A DNA stretch of 64,000 nucleotides from contig NZ_CP118735.1 in the NCBI RefSeq assembly GCF_032595075.1, forward strand, positions 772,001 through 836,000, read 5' to 3'. Position 1 is the first letter of the stretch. Each line of letters starts with the position of its first letter. Under the pieces are notes generated by a model. It was not told the DNA's origin. It saw only the letters and a program-made list of their open reading frames with translations, and made no database searches. A program made the translations under genes and the position numbers. This DNA comes from Streptococcus sp. 29887 (GTDB lineage Bacteria > Bacillota > Bacilli > Lactobacillales > Streptococcaceae). Below, piece after piece: positions 35,751-44,383 of this stretch.

Positions 35751-36578
35751 TTAGATATCAATTTCCATAACAATTGGTGTATGGTCTTGGCGGGCACCAG
35801 AATCAATCATATCTGACTTGGTTACCTTATCAGCGATACGGTCGCTGACCAACCAGTAGTCGATTCTCCAGCCTGTGTTGTTGATTTTGCTGGTGCGGCT
35901 GCGTTGAGCCCACCACGTATAGGCGTTGAGGACATCCCCATGTAAGTGGCGGAAGGTATCTGTGAAGCCTTTAGCAAGTAGATTTGTAAATCCTTCACGC
36001 TCTTCGTCTGTAAATCCTGGTGACTGGCGGTTGCTAGCTGGGTTGGCCAGGTCAATTTCCTTGTGGGCAACGTTGTAGTCACCTGTGGCTAGGACTGGTT
36101 TTTGGCTGTCAAGCTGAGATAGGTATGCAGCATACTGGACGTCCCAGATTTGGCGGTCGGCCAATCGTTTCAAGCCATCGCCAGCGTTTGGCGTATAAAC
36201 CTGGGTAACATAGAAGTCGTCAAACTCTAGCGTGATGATGCGCCCTTCAGAGTCCATAGTAGTTGGCGCACCAATCTCTGGGAAGCTAATGGTCGGTGTT
36301 AGGTGGTTTTTATAGAGGAAGAGGGTACCTGCATAGCCCTTGCGTGCAGGCTCAACAGATGAACGCCAGGTATTTTCATAGCCAGGGAAGTAGCTTTCAA
36401 GGATTTCCAAGTGTTTTTTGGTTGGCCCCTTGTCAGAGAGCTTGGTTTCCTGAATGGCAATAATGTCGGCATCTTCCGCAACTAGCGTGTCAATCACGGC
36501 GCGGGATAGGAGGGCGCGTGGGGATTCAGCTGTCAGAGCAGCATTGAGGGAATCAATGTTCCAAGAAATGAGTTTCAT
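35751..36578 (-). CDS. exoA: Exodeoxyribonuclease III / AP endonuclease
   Basis: 275 aa, the length of the pneumococcal ExoA enzyme. It incises DNA at abasic sites and has 3' exonuclease activity. Catalytic landmarks: SWNIDSL (Asn7), IQETKLSD (metal-binding Glu), QVYTPNAGDG, GDYNVAH (Asp, Asn), RIDYWLVS (Asp) and RQDHTPIVM (Asp-His) at the C-terminus. Single gene with its own terminator; a divergent gene starts 158 bp away. Confidence 0.95.
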   Translation of the reverse strand: MKLISWNIDSLNAALTAESPRALLSRAVIDTLVAEDADIIAIQETKLSDKGPTKKHLEILESYFPGYENTWRSSVEPARKGYAGTLFLYKNHLTPTISFPEIGAPTTMDSEGRIITLEFDDFYVTQVYTPNAGDGLKRLADRQIWDVQYAAYLSQLDSQKPVLATGDYNVAHKEIDLANPASNRQSPGFTDEEREGFTNLLAKGFTDTFRHLHGDVLNAYTWWAQRSRTSKINNTGWRIDYWLVSDRIADKVTKSDMIDSGARQDHTPIVMEIDI

Positions 36579-36648
36579 ACAGGTTCCTTTTCTAGTTTCT
36601 TACTGTTTTTACATTATACCAAAAATCCCCCTTTCAAGCGAACAAGGG

Positions 36649-36671
36649 AATTTGAAAAAATTTTTCAAATT
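36649..36671. repeat. Perfect 23-bp palindrome between divergent genes
   Basis: AATTTGAAAAA - A - TTTTTCAAATT lies between exoA (minus) and the membrane protein gene (plus), just ahead of the latter's presumed promoter (TGGTACAAT, 36694-36702). It may be an operator or a weak structure. Confidence 0.55.
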
Positions 36672-36736
36672 TTGTGTTATAGTACTAAAAGTATGGTACA
36701 ATAGTAGCAAATAAATCTTTGGTTTCGGAGGTTGTT

Positions 36737-38392
36737 ATGAAAAGAAAATTGATTGGCTTTGCCTGGCTAGCTCTTATCCTAGAGATGCTAGTCTACTACT
36801 GGTATCAGCTACCCGCTATCAATGTGTTTAGTTTGGGTTTCTGGGTTTTCGTCTTGCAATCGACAGCCCTGGCCTGGTTGATTTTGCTTTTTAGCAATCC
36901 AGCAGGACTTGTTCAACAGGCTACCAAAGTGTCAGGTAGACAGCGTCAGGTGACAACCTACAATATCAATCCTAAACTGCCTGCCTTTCTTAGTTGGACT
37001 GGTCGCCTCTGGCTCTTAGTTGTTCTTGCCTTGGTTGGACTGGGGATTTTCAACTCTCCTATCTTCCGAGCTAAAGATTATGCGGCGGTCATTTCAGTGA
37101 CGGATGCAGATTTCAAGTCGGATTTCCCTGAAACCGATATTTCCAAGCTGGCTCTCTTGGACCGTGCTTCGGCTGAGAAAATCGGTGACACCTATCTGGG
37201 CACCATCGATAAGGTTTCCCAGTTTGGTATTTCTGATGACTATCGTCAGATTACCATCGGTCAGCAACCTTTCCGTGTGTCGCCCTTGGAGTATAAGTCT
37301 TTTTGGAAATGGCTGAGCAACCATCAAGATGGGATTGGCTACTATGTTAAGGTCAATCAGACGACAGGGAAAGCAGAGCTTGCCAAGCTGAGCAAGTCCA
37401 TGCATTATTCCGATTCGGAGTATTTGTTCAATGACACCCTGCGTCATCTCCGGATGCAATACCCAACAACCATTTTTGGAAAACCGTCCTTTGAAGTGGA
37501 TGATGAGGGCAATCCTTACTATATCGCAACGACTTACCAACCAAAATTTGGTCTGTCTTCCAATGATCCGACTGGTGCCATAGTCTTGGATGCCGTGACA
37601 GGCGAGAGCAAGGAGTACAGTCTGGCAGATATTCCTGAGTGGGTGGACCGCGTTTATTCAGCCAGCAATGTGATTAGTCGTGTCGATGATCATTACACCT
37701 ACCAAAATGGTTTCTGGAATACCATTTTCAGCCAAACAGGTGTCAAACATACAACTGACAGCTACAATTATATTTCTATCGGTTCTGATATTTACCTCTA
37801 TACAGGCATTACCTCAGCTACAGCAGATTCATCCAACCTTGGATTTATTCTGGTCAATATGCGGACCCGTGAAATCACAAACTACAAACTAGCTTCAGCG
37901 ACTGAAACTGCAGCCCAAGAATCAGCAGAAGGGGAAGTACAGGAAAAGGGCTATCAGGCAACAGCACCAAGTCTGGTCAAATTAGCAGATACTGCCTACT
38001 ACTTGGTTTCTCTCAAAGATGATGCTGGTTTGGTCAAGTCCTATGCCCTGGTCGATGCGGAAGATTACCAACAAGTAACAGTCAACAATGACGTGGCGTC
38101 CCTTATTTCGCAAGTGACAGGAAGAGATGCTTCAAGTCTAACAGGCCTCAATACAAGCGACTCTGGAGAAGTTGAAGAAGCAGAAGTGATTTCTGGCAAG
38201 GTTGAAGCCTTGGCCAGCCAGATGATTGCTGGTTCAACGGTTTACTATATTCAATCAGAAGGTCAGATATACAAGGTTAAGGCAACTGAGGATAGTACAG
38301 ACAAGCTACCATTTATCAAGGTCGGAGATAGTTTTACAGGTCAACTGGATAAGAACAATTACCTGAAAAATGTGACTATTAGTCAAGAATAA
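36737..38392 (+). CDS. Membrane protein of unknown function with large extracytoplasmic domain
   Basis: 551 aa. ATG 36737 is preferred over an upstream in-frame TTG because GGAGG lies 5 nt ahead. Two or three hydrophobic segments lie near the N-terminus (about residues 4-24, 31-54 and 92-110), followed by about 440 residues without membrane segments, presumably outside the cell. I do not recognise a domain. The exported part contains repeated tyrosine-rich, beta-like stretches (DYRQITIGQQPFRVSPLEYK, SYNYISIGSDIYLYTGITS) that hint at a propeller-like fold, which is only a guess. Monocistronic with a terminator after it. Confidence 0.75.
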   Translation: MKRKLIGFAWLALILEMLVYYWYQLPAINVFSLGFWVFVLQSTALAWLILLFSNPAGLVQQATKVSGRQRQVTTYNINPKLPAFLSWTGRLWLLVVLALVGLGIFNSPIFRAKDYAAVISVTDADFKSDFPETDISKLALLDRASAEKIGDTYLGTIDKVSQFGISDDYRQITIGQQPFRVSPLEYKSFWKWLSNHQDGIGYYVKVNQTTGKAELAKLSKSMHYSDSEYLFNDTLRHLRMQYPTTIFGKPSFEVDDEGNPYYIATTYQPKFGLSSNDPTGAIVLDAVTGESKEYSLADIPEWVDRVYSASNVISRVDDHYTYQNGFWNTIFSQTGVKHTTDSYNYISIGSDIYLYTGITSATADSSNLGFILVNMRTREITNYKLASATETAAQESAEGEVQEKGYQATAPSLVKLADTAYYLVSLKDDAGLVKSYALVDAEDYQQVTVNNDVASLISQVTGRDASSLTGLNTSDSGEVEEAEVISGKVEALASQMIAGSTVYYIQSEGQIYKVKATEDSTDKLPFIKVGDSFTGQLDKNNYLKNVTISQE

Positions 38393-38400
38393 TTTGAAAG

Positions 38401-38441
38401 AAGAGCGGGAATTGACTTTAGGGCAGACCTGCTCTTTTCTT
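38401..38441 (+). terminator. Terminator after the unknown membrane protein
   Basis: AAGAGCGGG (38401) pairs with CCTGCTCTT (38428-38436, one G-T pair), then TTCTTTG. Confidence 0.65.
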
Positions 38442-38470
38442 TGTATTTTGGTGCTAAATATACGTTTTTG

Positions 38471-38516
38471 TGGTATAATGTGGCAGGCTTGTATTTGTTC
38501 ATCTGTAGAACAAATA
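38471..38516 (+). promoter_or_regulatory. Extended -10 promoter and leader hairpin of the amino-acid permease
   Basis: TGGTATAAT (38471-38479). In the leader, TATTTGTTC (38492-38500) pairs perfectly with GAACAAATA (38508-38516) around ATCTGTA, 14 nt before the RBS. Confidence 0.55.
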
Positions 38517-38542
38517 GGCTATTCTATTTTAAGGAGTAACTT

Positions 38543-39937
38543 GTGAATTTATTTAGAAAAAAACAAGCAAGTGGACGGAGCAGTTATATGCGGCGCCACT
38601 TGGGCTTGGTGGATTTGATTTTATTAGGGATTGGTTCCATGGTGGGAACGGGAATTTTTACGGTCACTGGCCTAGCGGCGGCGCAATATGCAGGTCCAGC
38701 TTTGATTATATCGATTGTAATTGCCGCAGTTTCTGTTGGTTTAACGGCCTTATTTTACGCTGAATTTGCCTCTCGAATCCCGACAAACGGTGGGGCCTAC
38801 GGCTATCTCTATGCGGTATTTGGTGAATTTCCTGCCTGGCTTGCAGGTTGGTTGACCATTATGGAATTTTTGACAGCAGTGTCCAGTGTGGCATCGGGCT
38901 GGGGTTCTTATTTGAAAGGTTTGTTAGCTAATTTTGGTCTTGCTCTGCCAACGGCCTTGAATGGCACTTTCAATCCAGCTCAAGGAACCTATATCGACCT
39001 TTTACCAGTCTTGGTGCTGATTTTCGTGGTTGGTGTGGTTCTACTCAATTCCAAGGCTGCCCTTCGATTTAACTCGGCTCTAGTTGTATTGAAATTTTCA
39101 GCATTAGCTCTTTTCATCCTTGCTGGGCTCTTCTTCATTAAGCCTGAGAACTGGTCCAATTTTGCTCCATTTGGTTTTGGGGCAGTCTATGGTGGTCAGG
39201 CTGGTATTATGGCAGGGGCTTCTCTGATGTTCTTTGCCTTCCTTGGTTTTGAGTCTATTTCCTTGGCGATTGATGAAGTCAAAAGCCCTGAGAAGAATGT
39301 ACCAAAGGGAATTGTATTGTCCTTGTCTATCGTAACCATTCTTTACATAGTCGTGACCTTGGTCTTGACCGGAATGGTGCACTATAGCAAGCTTAATGTA
39401 GCGGATGCGGTTGCCTTTGCTCTTCGTGAAGTGGGCTTGGGCTGGGCAGCAAGTTATGTATCTGTCGTAGCTATCTTGACCCTGATTACGGTATGTATTT
39501 CCATGACCTACGCCCTATCTCGTATGGTTTACTCCATCAGCCGTGATGGGCTCTTGCCTAAATCGCTCAGCCAATTGACAGCGACTAGCAAGGTTCCTAA
39601 AAATGCGACTATTTTAGTGGGTATCTTTGCGGCAATCTGTGCAGGAATTTTCCCTCTGGCTAGTATTGCCAGCTTCCTCAATATTTGTACCCTAGCCTAT
39701 CTGATTATGCTGGCCCTTGGCCTTATCCGCTTGCGTCAGGTTGAAGGTTTACCAAAAGAAGATCAATTCAAAACGCCATTTGTACCAGCTTTGCCAATCC
39801 TTTCCATCATTATCTGCCTGTCCTTTATGTTCCAGTACAGCCTAGATACCTGGATTGCCTTTGGAGTGGCGCTCATCGTAGGAAGTTTGATTTATCTTTT
39901 CTATGGATATAAACATTCGGAAGTTCATTCCAAATAA
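38543..39937 (+). CDS. APC-family amino-acid permease (CAT subgroup)
   Basis: 464 aa with about 12 membrane helices. It is a proton-coupled amino-acid importer of the APC superfamily; the YfnA/cationic-amino-acid-transporter-like subgroup is suggested by GIGSMVGTGIFTVTGLAA (helix 1), FFAFLGFESISLAIDEVKSP (helix 6 and loop) and SRMVYSISRDGLLPK. The substrate is not determinable. The start is GTG with AAGGAG 6 nt upstream. Single gene with its own promoter, a 5' hairpin and a bidirectional terminator. Confidence 0.92.
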   Translation: MNLFRKKQASGRSSYMRRHLGLVDLILLGIGSMVGTGIFTVTGLAAAQYAGPALIISIVIAAVSVGLTALFYAEFASRIPTNGGAYGYLYAVFGEFPAWLAGWLTIMEFLTAVSSVASGWGSYLKGLLANFGLALPTALNGTFNPAQGTYIDLLPVLVLIFVVGVVLLNSKAALRFNSALVVLKFSALALFILAGLFFIKPENWSNFAPFGFGAVYGGQAGIMAGASLMFFAFLGFESISLAIDEVKSPEKNVPKGIVLSLSIVTILYIVVTLVLTGMVHYSKLNVADAVAFALREVGLGWAASYVSVVAILTLITVCISMTYALSRMVYSISRDGLLPKSLSQLTATSKVPKNATILVGIFAAICAGIFPLASIASFLNICTLAYLIMLALGLIRLRQVEGLPKEDQFKTPFVPALPILSIIICLSFMFQYSLDTWIAFGVALIVGSLIYLFYGYKHSEVHSK

Positions 39938-39954
39938 GCAAATTAAATATAGTA

Positions 39955-39986
39955 AAAAGAGATGGTTCTGTGCCATCTCTTTTGCT
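39955..39986 (+). terminator. Bidirectional terminator between permease and 39987 gene
   Basis: AAAAGAGATGG/CCATCTCTTTT, an 11-bp stem with A and T runs on the two sides, serves both convergent genes. Confidence 0.85.
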
Positions 39987-40289
39987 TTACAAAATAAAGG
40001 GTTCGATTTTTAACTCTATCTTATCTCCGTACTTAGCCTGCAAATCGTCTGCAAGAGGATGATAGAGAGTTCGTAATTGTTCAATCTTGTCTGGGAACTG
40101 CTTGCCAACGTAGTCAAATTTACACTCAATGGTTAAAAAGAGTTGATGGAAGAGTTCGTTGATCTGGTTCAGGCGGGCAATCATCTCTTCATCTTCTTTC
40201 AGAAAATCTGGAATTTCTGAGCGATTGTTGACAAAGCCGTCGATGAGTTTTACGGGGAAAGAGCCGTATTCTAGGACAAATTCGTACAT
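39987..40289 (-). CDS. Small conserved-type hypothetical protein
   Basis: 100 aa from the ATG at 40289, chosen because AAGGAG lies just upstream; an in-frame TTG further up has none. Acidic, probably helical and soluble, with no signal peptide or membrane segment (MYEFVLEYGSFPVKLIDGFV at the start). I do not recognise the family. It stands alone and shares a terminator with the permease gene. Confidence 0.75.
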   Translation of the reverse strand: MYEFVLEYGSFPVKLIDGFVNNRSEIPDFLKEDEEMIARLNQINELFHQLFLTIECKFDYVGKQFPDKIEQLRTLYHPLADDLQAKYGDKIELKIEPFIL

Positions 40290-40476
40290 AGGGTTCTCCT
40301 TATCATTGTTAGGACTATTGTAGCATAGTTTGGAGTGTGACAAAAGGATTTCAATTCTATTGCTGTTTAAGTTTTGTTTAACATTATTTTTAGTTTCGTT
40401 TAAAGGTTGACCGTTAAACTAAGGACTATAAACGAGGCAGGTAACTGCCAAGCACTTGAAATAAAGAGGGAAAAAG

Positions 40477-41220
40477 ATGAAAACTAGAATTGTACAAAAA
40501 CAATTTAAACGCATTGAAACAAAATACATCGTTGATAAAGAAACATTTGTACTACTCGAAAAGGATTTGCAGCAACACATGGTTTCAGATGAGTTTGCGA
40601 CTTCGACTATCACAAATGTCTATTTTGATAATGAAGATTTCGACATGATTCAAGACTCCATTGCCAAGAAAAATGGGCGTGAAAAAATCCGAATGCGGAT
40701 CTACGATGCCCAGCCATCTGCAGGTAGCCAGGCCTTTCTAGAAATCAAGAAGAAAGAGAATAAAATCGGCTATAAGTATCGCTTGACTTCTAATCCTTTG
40801 TCGGTAACCAACTATATCGAAAAAGGTGTGATAGATCAGACCATCACAGATGAAATGGTGACGTCTGAGTTGGAACGGTTACGTGAACGTTATGGAGCCA
40901 TCAAGCCGATGATGTATATCTATTATGACCGTGTGTCCTATAAAGGTATTGAGGACAAGAAAATTCGTTTAACCATTGATAAAAATTTGCTTTATCGTCA
41001 TTACGAGGTTGCAGCAACAGAAGGGAAATTTGGAGAAGCTCTTCTAGATCCCAACAAGGTCATTATGGAAATCAAGGTACCAGAGCAGTTGCCAGACTGG
41101 TTGTTAGCCTTGTTAGAAAAATACCAGCTGGAGAAGCAATCATTTTCAAAATATGGAAATGCCTACAAGCTGGCCCATCAAATGCGCAGAGAGGAAGTAG
41201 CCCTACATGCAATTGTTTAA
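40477..41220 (+). CDS. VTC-domain (polyphosphate polymerase-like) protein
   Basis: 247 aa. The fold is the VTC/triphosphate-tunnel type: RIETKYIVDK (ExK motif, residues 9-18), NVYFDN, EKIRMRIYD (basic strand), FLEIKKK (second ExK-like), and VIMEIKVPEQLPDWL near the C-terminus. Eukaryotic VTC makes polyphosphate from ATP; bacterial versions are usually paired with a DUF4956 membrane protein, as here, and the pair's role is not settled. It overlaps the next gene by 14 bp, so the two are coupled. RBS GAGGG. Confidence 0.87.
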   Translation: MKTRIVQKQFKRIETKYIVDKETFVLLEKDLQQHMVSDEFATSTITNVYFDNEDFDMIQDSIAKKNGREKIRMRIYDAQPSAGSQAFLEIKKKENKIGYKYRLTSNPLSVTNYIEKGVIDQTITDEMVTSELERLRERYGAIKPMMYIYYDRVSYKGIEDKKIRLTIDKNLLYRHYEVAATEGKFGEALLDPNKVIMEIKVPEQLPDWLLALLEKYQLEKQSFSKYGNAYKLAHQMRREEVALHAIV

Positions 41221-41884
41221 TAGTATCTTTTCAACATCAAATAACCATATTACCCTAACTCAGATGTCCCTGATTTTTGGTGTCAGTCTTGCTATGGGTG
41301 TGCTCCATGCAGCTGTTTATAAATACAAATCTAATTATACTAAGGAATTTGTTATTAGCCTCAGCCTGATGCCTGCCCTAATTGCTGTTATTATCGCCTT
41401 GGTCAATGGAAATTTGGGAGCAGGTGTGGCGGTGGCTGGGACCTTCAGTTTGATTAAGTTTCGTTCTGCCGCAGGTTCATCTAAGGAAATGCTAGCCATT
41501 CTATTGGCCATGGCCATTGGTCTGGCAACGGGTATGGGTTTCCTTGGACTTGCCGTTTTTATGACCCTAGTCTTGTCAGCCTGTATCTTGATTTTTGAAA
41601 ACATTGGTTTTGCCCAGGTTAATCAGAACCGCCGCCATCTCCTAGTGACTGTACCGATTGAGTTTGACTATGATCAATTTTTTGAAAATCAATTTGGTAG
41701 TTCTTGTAAACAAGCAGACCTCATTTCCCTCAAATACAAGCAGAAAAAAGAAGCCCTTGTTTTAGAATACCAAGTTCTTCTGGAAAAATCAGTGACGGAC
41801 AAAAAACTGGTTGATACCATCTTAACCGCTGGACCCCTAGATGTTATTCTGAACAAGCAAATGCCTAAGAAAAAATATTTATAA
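41207..41884 (+). CDS. DUF4956 membrane protein
   Basis: 225 aa with four hydrophobic segments in the first 135 residues (FGVSLAMGVLHAAV, SLMPALIAVIIALV, FSLIKFRSAAGSSKEMLAIL loop, then two helices). A cytoplasmic-looking C-terminal domain follows (about 140-225). The FSLIKFRSA motif is typical of DUF4956. Function unknown; the partner gene is the VTC-domain protein, whose last 14 bp overlap this start. Confidence 0.87.
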   Translation: MQLFNSIFSTSNNHITLTQMSLIFGVSLAMGVLHAAVYKYKSNYTKEFVISLSLMPALIAVIIALVNGNLGAGVAVAGTFSLIKFRSAAGSSKEMLAILLAMAIGLATGMGFLGLAVFMTLVLSACILIFENIGFAQVNQNRRHLLVTVPIEFDYDQFFENQFGSSCKQADLISLKYKQKKEALVLEYQVLLEKSVTDKKLVDTILTAGPLDVILNKQMPKKKYL

Positions 41885-41892
41885 AATCAAAG

Positions 41893-41920
41893 AAGCCCTG
41901 GATTTCCAAGGCTTTTTCTC
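41893..41920 (+). terminator. Terminator after DUF4956 gene
   Basis: AAGCCCTGG/CCAAGGCTT stem (one mismatch) with ATTT loop, then a T run. Confidence 0.75.
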
Positions 41921-41970
41921 TGTCACTTAGAATTGGAATTCACAAGTGAAGTATTTATATGAAAGTGTTG

Positions 41971-41988
41971 AACTGTGAATATAGGTTC
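41971..41988. repeat. 18-bp dispersed repeat, copy 2
   Basis: AACTGTGAATATAGGTTC, the same 18 bases as at 28099-28116, just downstream of the Nudix gene stop. Confidence 0.7.
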
Positions 41989-41993
41989 TTAGC

Positions 41994-42476
41994 TTATTTT
42001 TCATAAAAATCAACGCTGTAATCCAGCAAAGTATCTCCATCGTAGCGGAAGCAGGCAGAGAAGAAAGGACGGTTTTCCAAGAGCCATTCCTGAAAATGAC
42101 GGTCACCTTCCCAGGTGGGCTTGGACAGAACTTGGTCATAAGGAACCCACTCCAAATCGCCTTCGTTGCAGTCAATAAGACTTCCTTCAAAGCCAGTAAT
42201 TTTGAAGACATAGGTGTACCAGTCTGTGTTTGGAGTAAAGTCTGGGAAGGTGATAACCCCTTTGAGGGCGTGTTTAGTGACGGTCAGACCCGTTTCTTCC
42301 AAGACCTCGCGAATGGCACAGGCTTGCGGTGTTTCTCCAGGTTCCAATTTGCCACCCACTCCAATCCATTTACCTTGATGGACATCGTTTTCCTTTTTAT
42401 TTCGATGAAGGAGGAGAAATTCTTTGCCATTATCAATGTAGCAAATGGTAGCGAGTTGAACAGGTTTTTTAGTCAT
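41994..42476 (-). CDS. Nudix hydrolase (MutT / 8-oxo-dGTP diphosphatase type)
   Basis: 160 aa. The Nudix box is complete: GGKLEPGETPQACAIREVLE followed by ETGL (about residues 41-64). The N-terminus VQLATICYIDNGKEFLLLHR is typical of streptococcal MutT-like enzymes. The family hydrolyses nucleoside diphosphates linked to another moiety; an oxidised dGTP-cleaning role is likely but not proved by sequence. It lies on the minus strand, divergent from folE. Confidence 0.9.
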   Translation of the reverse strand: MTKKPVQLATICYIDNGKEFLLLHRNKKENDVHQGKWIGVGGKLEPGETPQACAIREVLEETGLTVTKHALKGVITFPDFTPNTDWYTYVFKITGFEGSLIDCNEGDLEWVPYDQVLSKPTWEGDRHFQEWLLENRPFFSACFRYDGDTLLDYSVDFYEK

Positions 42477-42583
42477 GGTGGCTCCTTGAAAATATTTTTC
42501 TTCATTATACCATAAAGCTCCTTGTATGAGTATGTCAGCCTTCTATCTGACAGGGGACAGTTTTTGGATTAGCATACTGAAAG

Positions 42584-42615
42584 CCCTTTTCTGAAAAGGG
42601 AATTTAGGGTATAAT
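42584..42615 (+). promoter_or_regulatory. folE operon promoter with palindrome
   Basis: TATAAT at 42610-42615. CCCTTTT-CTG-AAAAGGG (42584-42600) covers the -35 region and contains TTTTCTGAAAA, the complete 11-bp core of the CodY consensus, though the outer positions do not fit. Confidence 0.5.
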
Positions 42616-42643
42616 AAGAACATCAAACTATTTAAGGTGTATT

Positions 42644-43207
42644 ATGTCAAAACAAGAACAAATCGAACAAACCATTTATCAATTATTGGAATTACTAGGT
42701 GAAGACCCGAATCGTGAAGGGCTCTTAGATACGCCTAAGCGGGTCGCTAAAATGTATTTAGAAATGTTTAACGGCTTAGAAGAGGACCCAAAAGACCAAT
42801 TTACAGCTGTTTTTTCAGAGGGACATGAGGAAGTGGTCTTGGTCAAGGATATTCCCTTCCACTCCATGTGCGAACACCATTTAGTGCCTTTTTATGGCAT
42901 TGCCCATGTAGCCTATATTCCTAGCAAGGGTCGTGTGACAGGTCTGAGTAAGCTGGCACGTGCAGTAGAAGTAGCCAGTCGCCGTCCCCAGTTACAAGAA
43001 CGCTTGACCCATCAGGTTGCCCATGCCCTTCAAGATGCACTTGAACCAGAAGGTGTTTTTGTCATGGTAGAAGCAGAGCACATGTGCATGAGCATGCGTG
43101 GTATTCGCAAGCCAGGTAGCAAGACGGTGACGACTGTTGCCCTCGGTAAATACAAGGAAGATGCCATCTTGCGCCGTGAACTCTTGTCCATGATCCACAA
43201 TAAATAG
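42644..43207 (+). CDS. folE: GTP cyclohydrolase I
   Basis: 187 aa. First step of folate synthesis: GTP to 7,8-dihydroneopterin triphosphate. Landmarks: [19 protein letters not shown] (residues 20-38), [14 protein letters not shown] with the zinc-binding Cys-His-His, [20 protein letters not shown] and [15 protein letters not shown] (second zinc Cys). It opens a folE-folP-folB-folK operon; folC is not in the window. Confidence 0.97.
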   Translation: MSKQEQIEQTIYQLLELLGEDPNREGLLDTPKRVAKMYLEMFNGLEEDPKDQFTAVFSEGHEEVVLVKDIPFHSMCEHHLVPFYGIAHVAYIPSKGRVTGLSKLARAVEVASRRPQLQERLTHQVAHALQDALEPEGVFVMVEAEHMCMSMRGIRKPGSKTVTTVALGKYKEDAILRRELLSMIHNK

Positions 43208-43215
43208 GAGGTCCT

Positions 43216-44028
43216 ATGTCTATTCAAGACTTAACAAATCAAGTGACTATTATGGGAATTCTCAATGTGACCCCAGATTCTTTTTCCGATGGAGGCAACT
43301 ACAATGAAGTAGAAGCTGCCTTGGTTCAGGTGGAAAAATTATTGGCAGATGGGGCGACCGTCATTGATGTCGGTGGTGAGTCCACTCGTCCAGGTGCAAC
43401 ATTTGTGTCTGAAGAAGATGAAATTGCACGCGTGGTGCCCATTATCCGTGCTATCAAAGAAAACTATGACTGTCTTGTCAGCGTCGATACCTATAAAACA
43501 GGCACAGCACGTGCAGCCTTGGAAGCAGGTGCAGATATTTTAAACGATGTCTGGGCAGGTCTTTATGATGGGGAAATGTTGGCTCTGGCTGCGGAGTACA
43601 AGGTGCCCATCATGCTCATGCACAATCAGAAAGAAGAAAGCTATGCGGATGTTGTTGGAGAAGTTAAAAACTTTCTAGCTGAGCGGGCTCAAGCTGCTTT
43701 GGATGCTGGAATAGCTGCAGGCAAGATTTGGTTGGATCCAGGCTTTGGCTTTTCTAAGAATGTTCAGCATAATTTGGATCTCTTGCAAGGTTTGGATCAG
43801 ATTACTGGTCTTGGTTATCCGGTTTTATTCGGGATTTCCCGTAAGCGCGTGGTGGATTACTTGCTTGGGGGAAATAGTTTACCGACTGATCGTGATCAAG
43901 CTACAGCAGCCCTGTCCGCCTGGGCAGTTCAAAAAGGCTGTAAAATGGTCCGTGTCCATGATGTCGCTGCCAACCGTGACATCGTTAAAGTTTGGGACCA
44001 ATTGACTTCTGGAGGTCAACATGGATAA
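43216..44028 (+). CDS. folP: Dihydropteroate synthase
   Basis: 270 aa. Joins 6-hydroxymethyl-dihydropterin diphosphate to p-aminobenzoate; it is the sulfonamide target. Landmarks: GILNVTPDSFSDGG (residues 14-27), DVGGESTRPGA, ILNDVWAG, LMHNQ, WLDPGFGFSKN and GISRKR. ATG follows AGGAGG. I see no obvious insertion in the pterin-binding loops of the kind that gives sulfonamide resistance. It overlaps folB by 8 bp. Confidence 0.97.
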   Translation: MSIQDLTNQVTIMGILNVTPDSFSDGGNYNEVEAALVQVEKLLADGATVIDVGGESTRPGATFVSEEDEIARVVPIIRAIKENYDCLVSVDTYKTGTARAALEAGADILNDVWAGLYDGEMLALAAEYKVPIMLMHNQKEESYADVVGEVKNFLAERAQAALDAGIAAGKIWLDPGFGFSKNVQHNLDLLQGLDQITGLGYPVLFGISRKRVVDYLLGGNSLPTDRDQATAALSAWAVQKGCKMVRVHDVAANRDIVKVWDQLTSGGQHG

Positions 44029-44383
44029 GATTTCTCTTAATAAATGCCGTTTCTATGGTTACCATGGGGCTTTCAAAGAAGAACAGGTTCTTGGTCAAAT
44101 TTTCACAGTTGACTGTGATTTGTTTGTTGACCTGACAGCAGCTTCTCAAACGGACCAGCTAGAAGATACAGTTCACTATGGTTTGGTTTTTGAAACCATT
44201 AAAGCGGTTGTGGAAGGTAAGCCCTATCGCCTGATCGAAAAGGTAGCCGGTGTCATCTGTCAAGAGATTTTTGACCAATTTCCAATGGTAGAAAAAATTC
44301 GCTTGGCCATTTACAAGGAAAATCCGCCCATTGCTGGTCATTATGATGCTGTTGGGGTTGAACTGGAGCGTGAACGACCATGA
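44021..44383 (+). CDS. folB: Dihydroneopterin aldolase
   Basis: 120 aa. Cleaves 7,8-dihydroneopterin to 6-hydroxymethyl-dihydropterin. Landmarks: FYGYHGAFKEEQVLGQIF near the N-terminus, DTVHYGLVF, the conserved LIEKVAG with catalytic Lys, and an end matching the family (KENPPI). In pneumococcus this activity is fused to FolK; here the two are separate genes overlapping by 4 bp (ATGA). Confidence 0.95.
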   Translation: MDKISLNKCRFYGYHGAFKEEQVLGQIFTVDCDLFVDLTAASQTDQLEDTVHYGLVFETIKAVVEGKPYRLIEKVAGVICQEIFDQFPMVEKIRLAIYKENPPIAGHYDAVGVELERERP

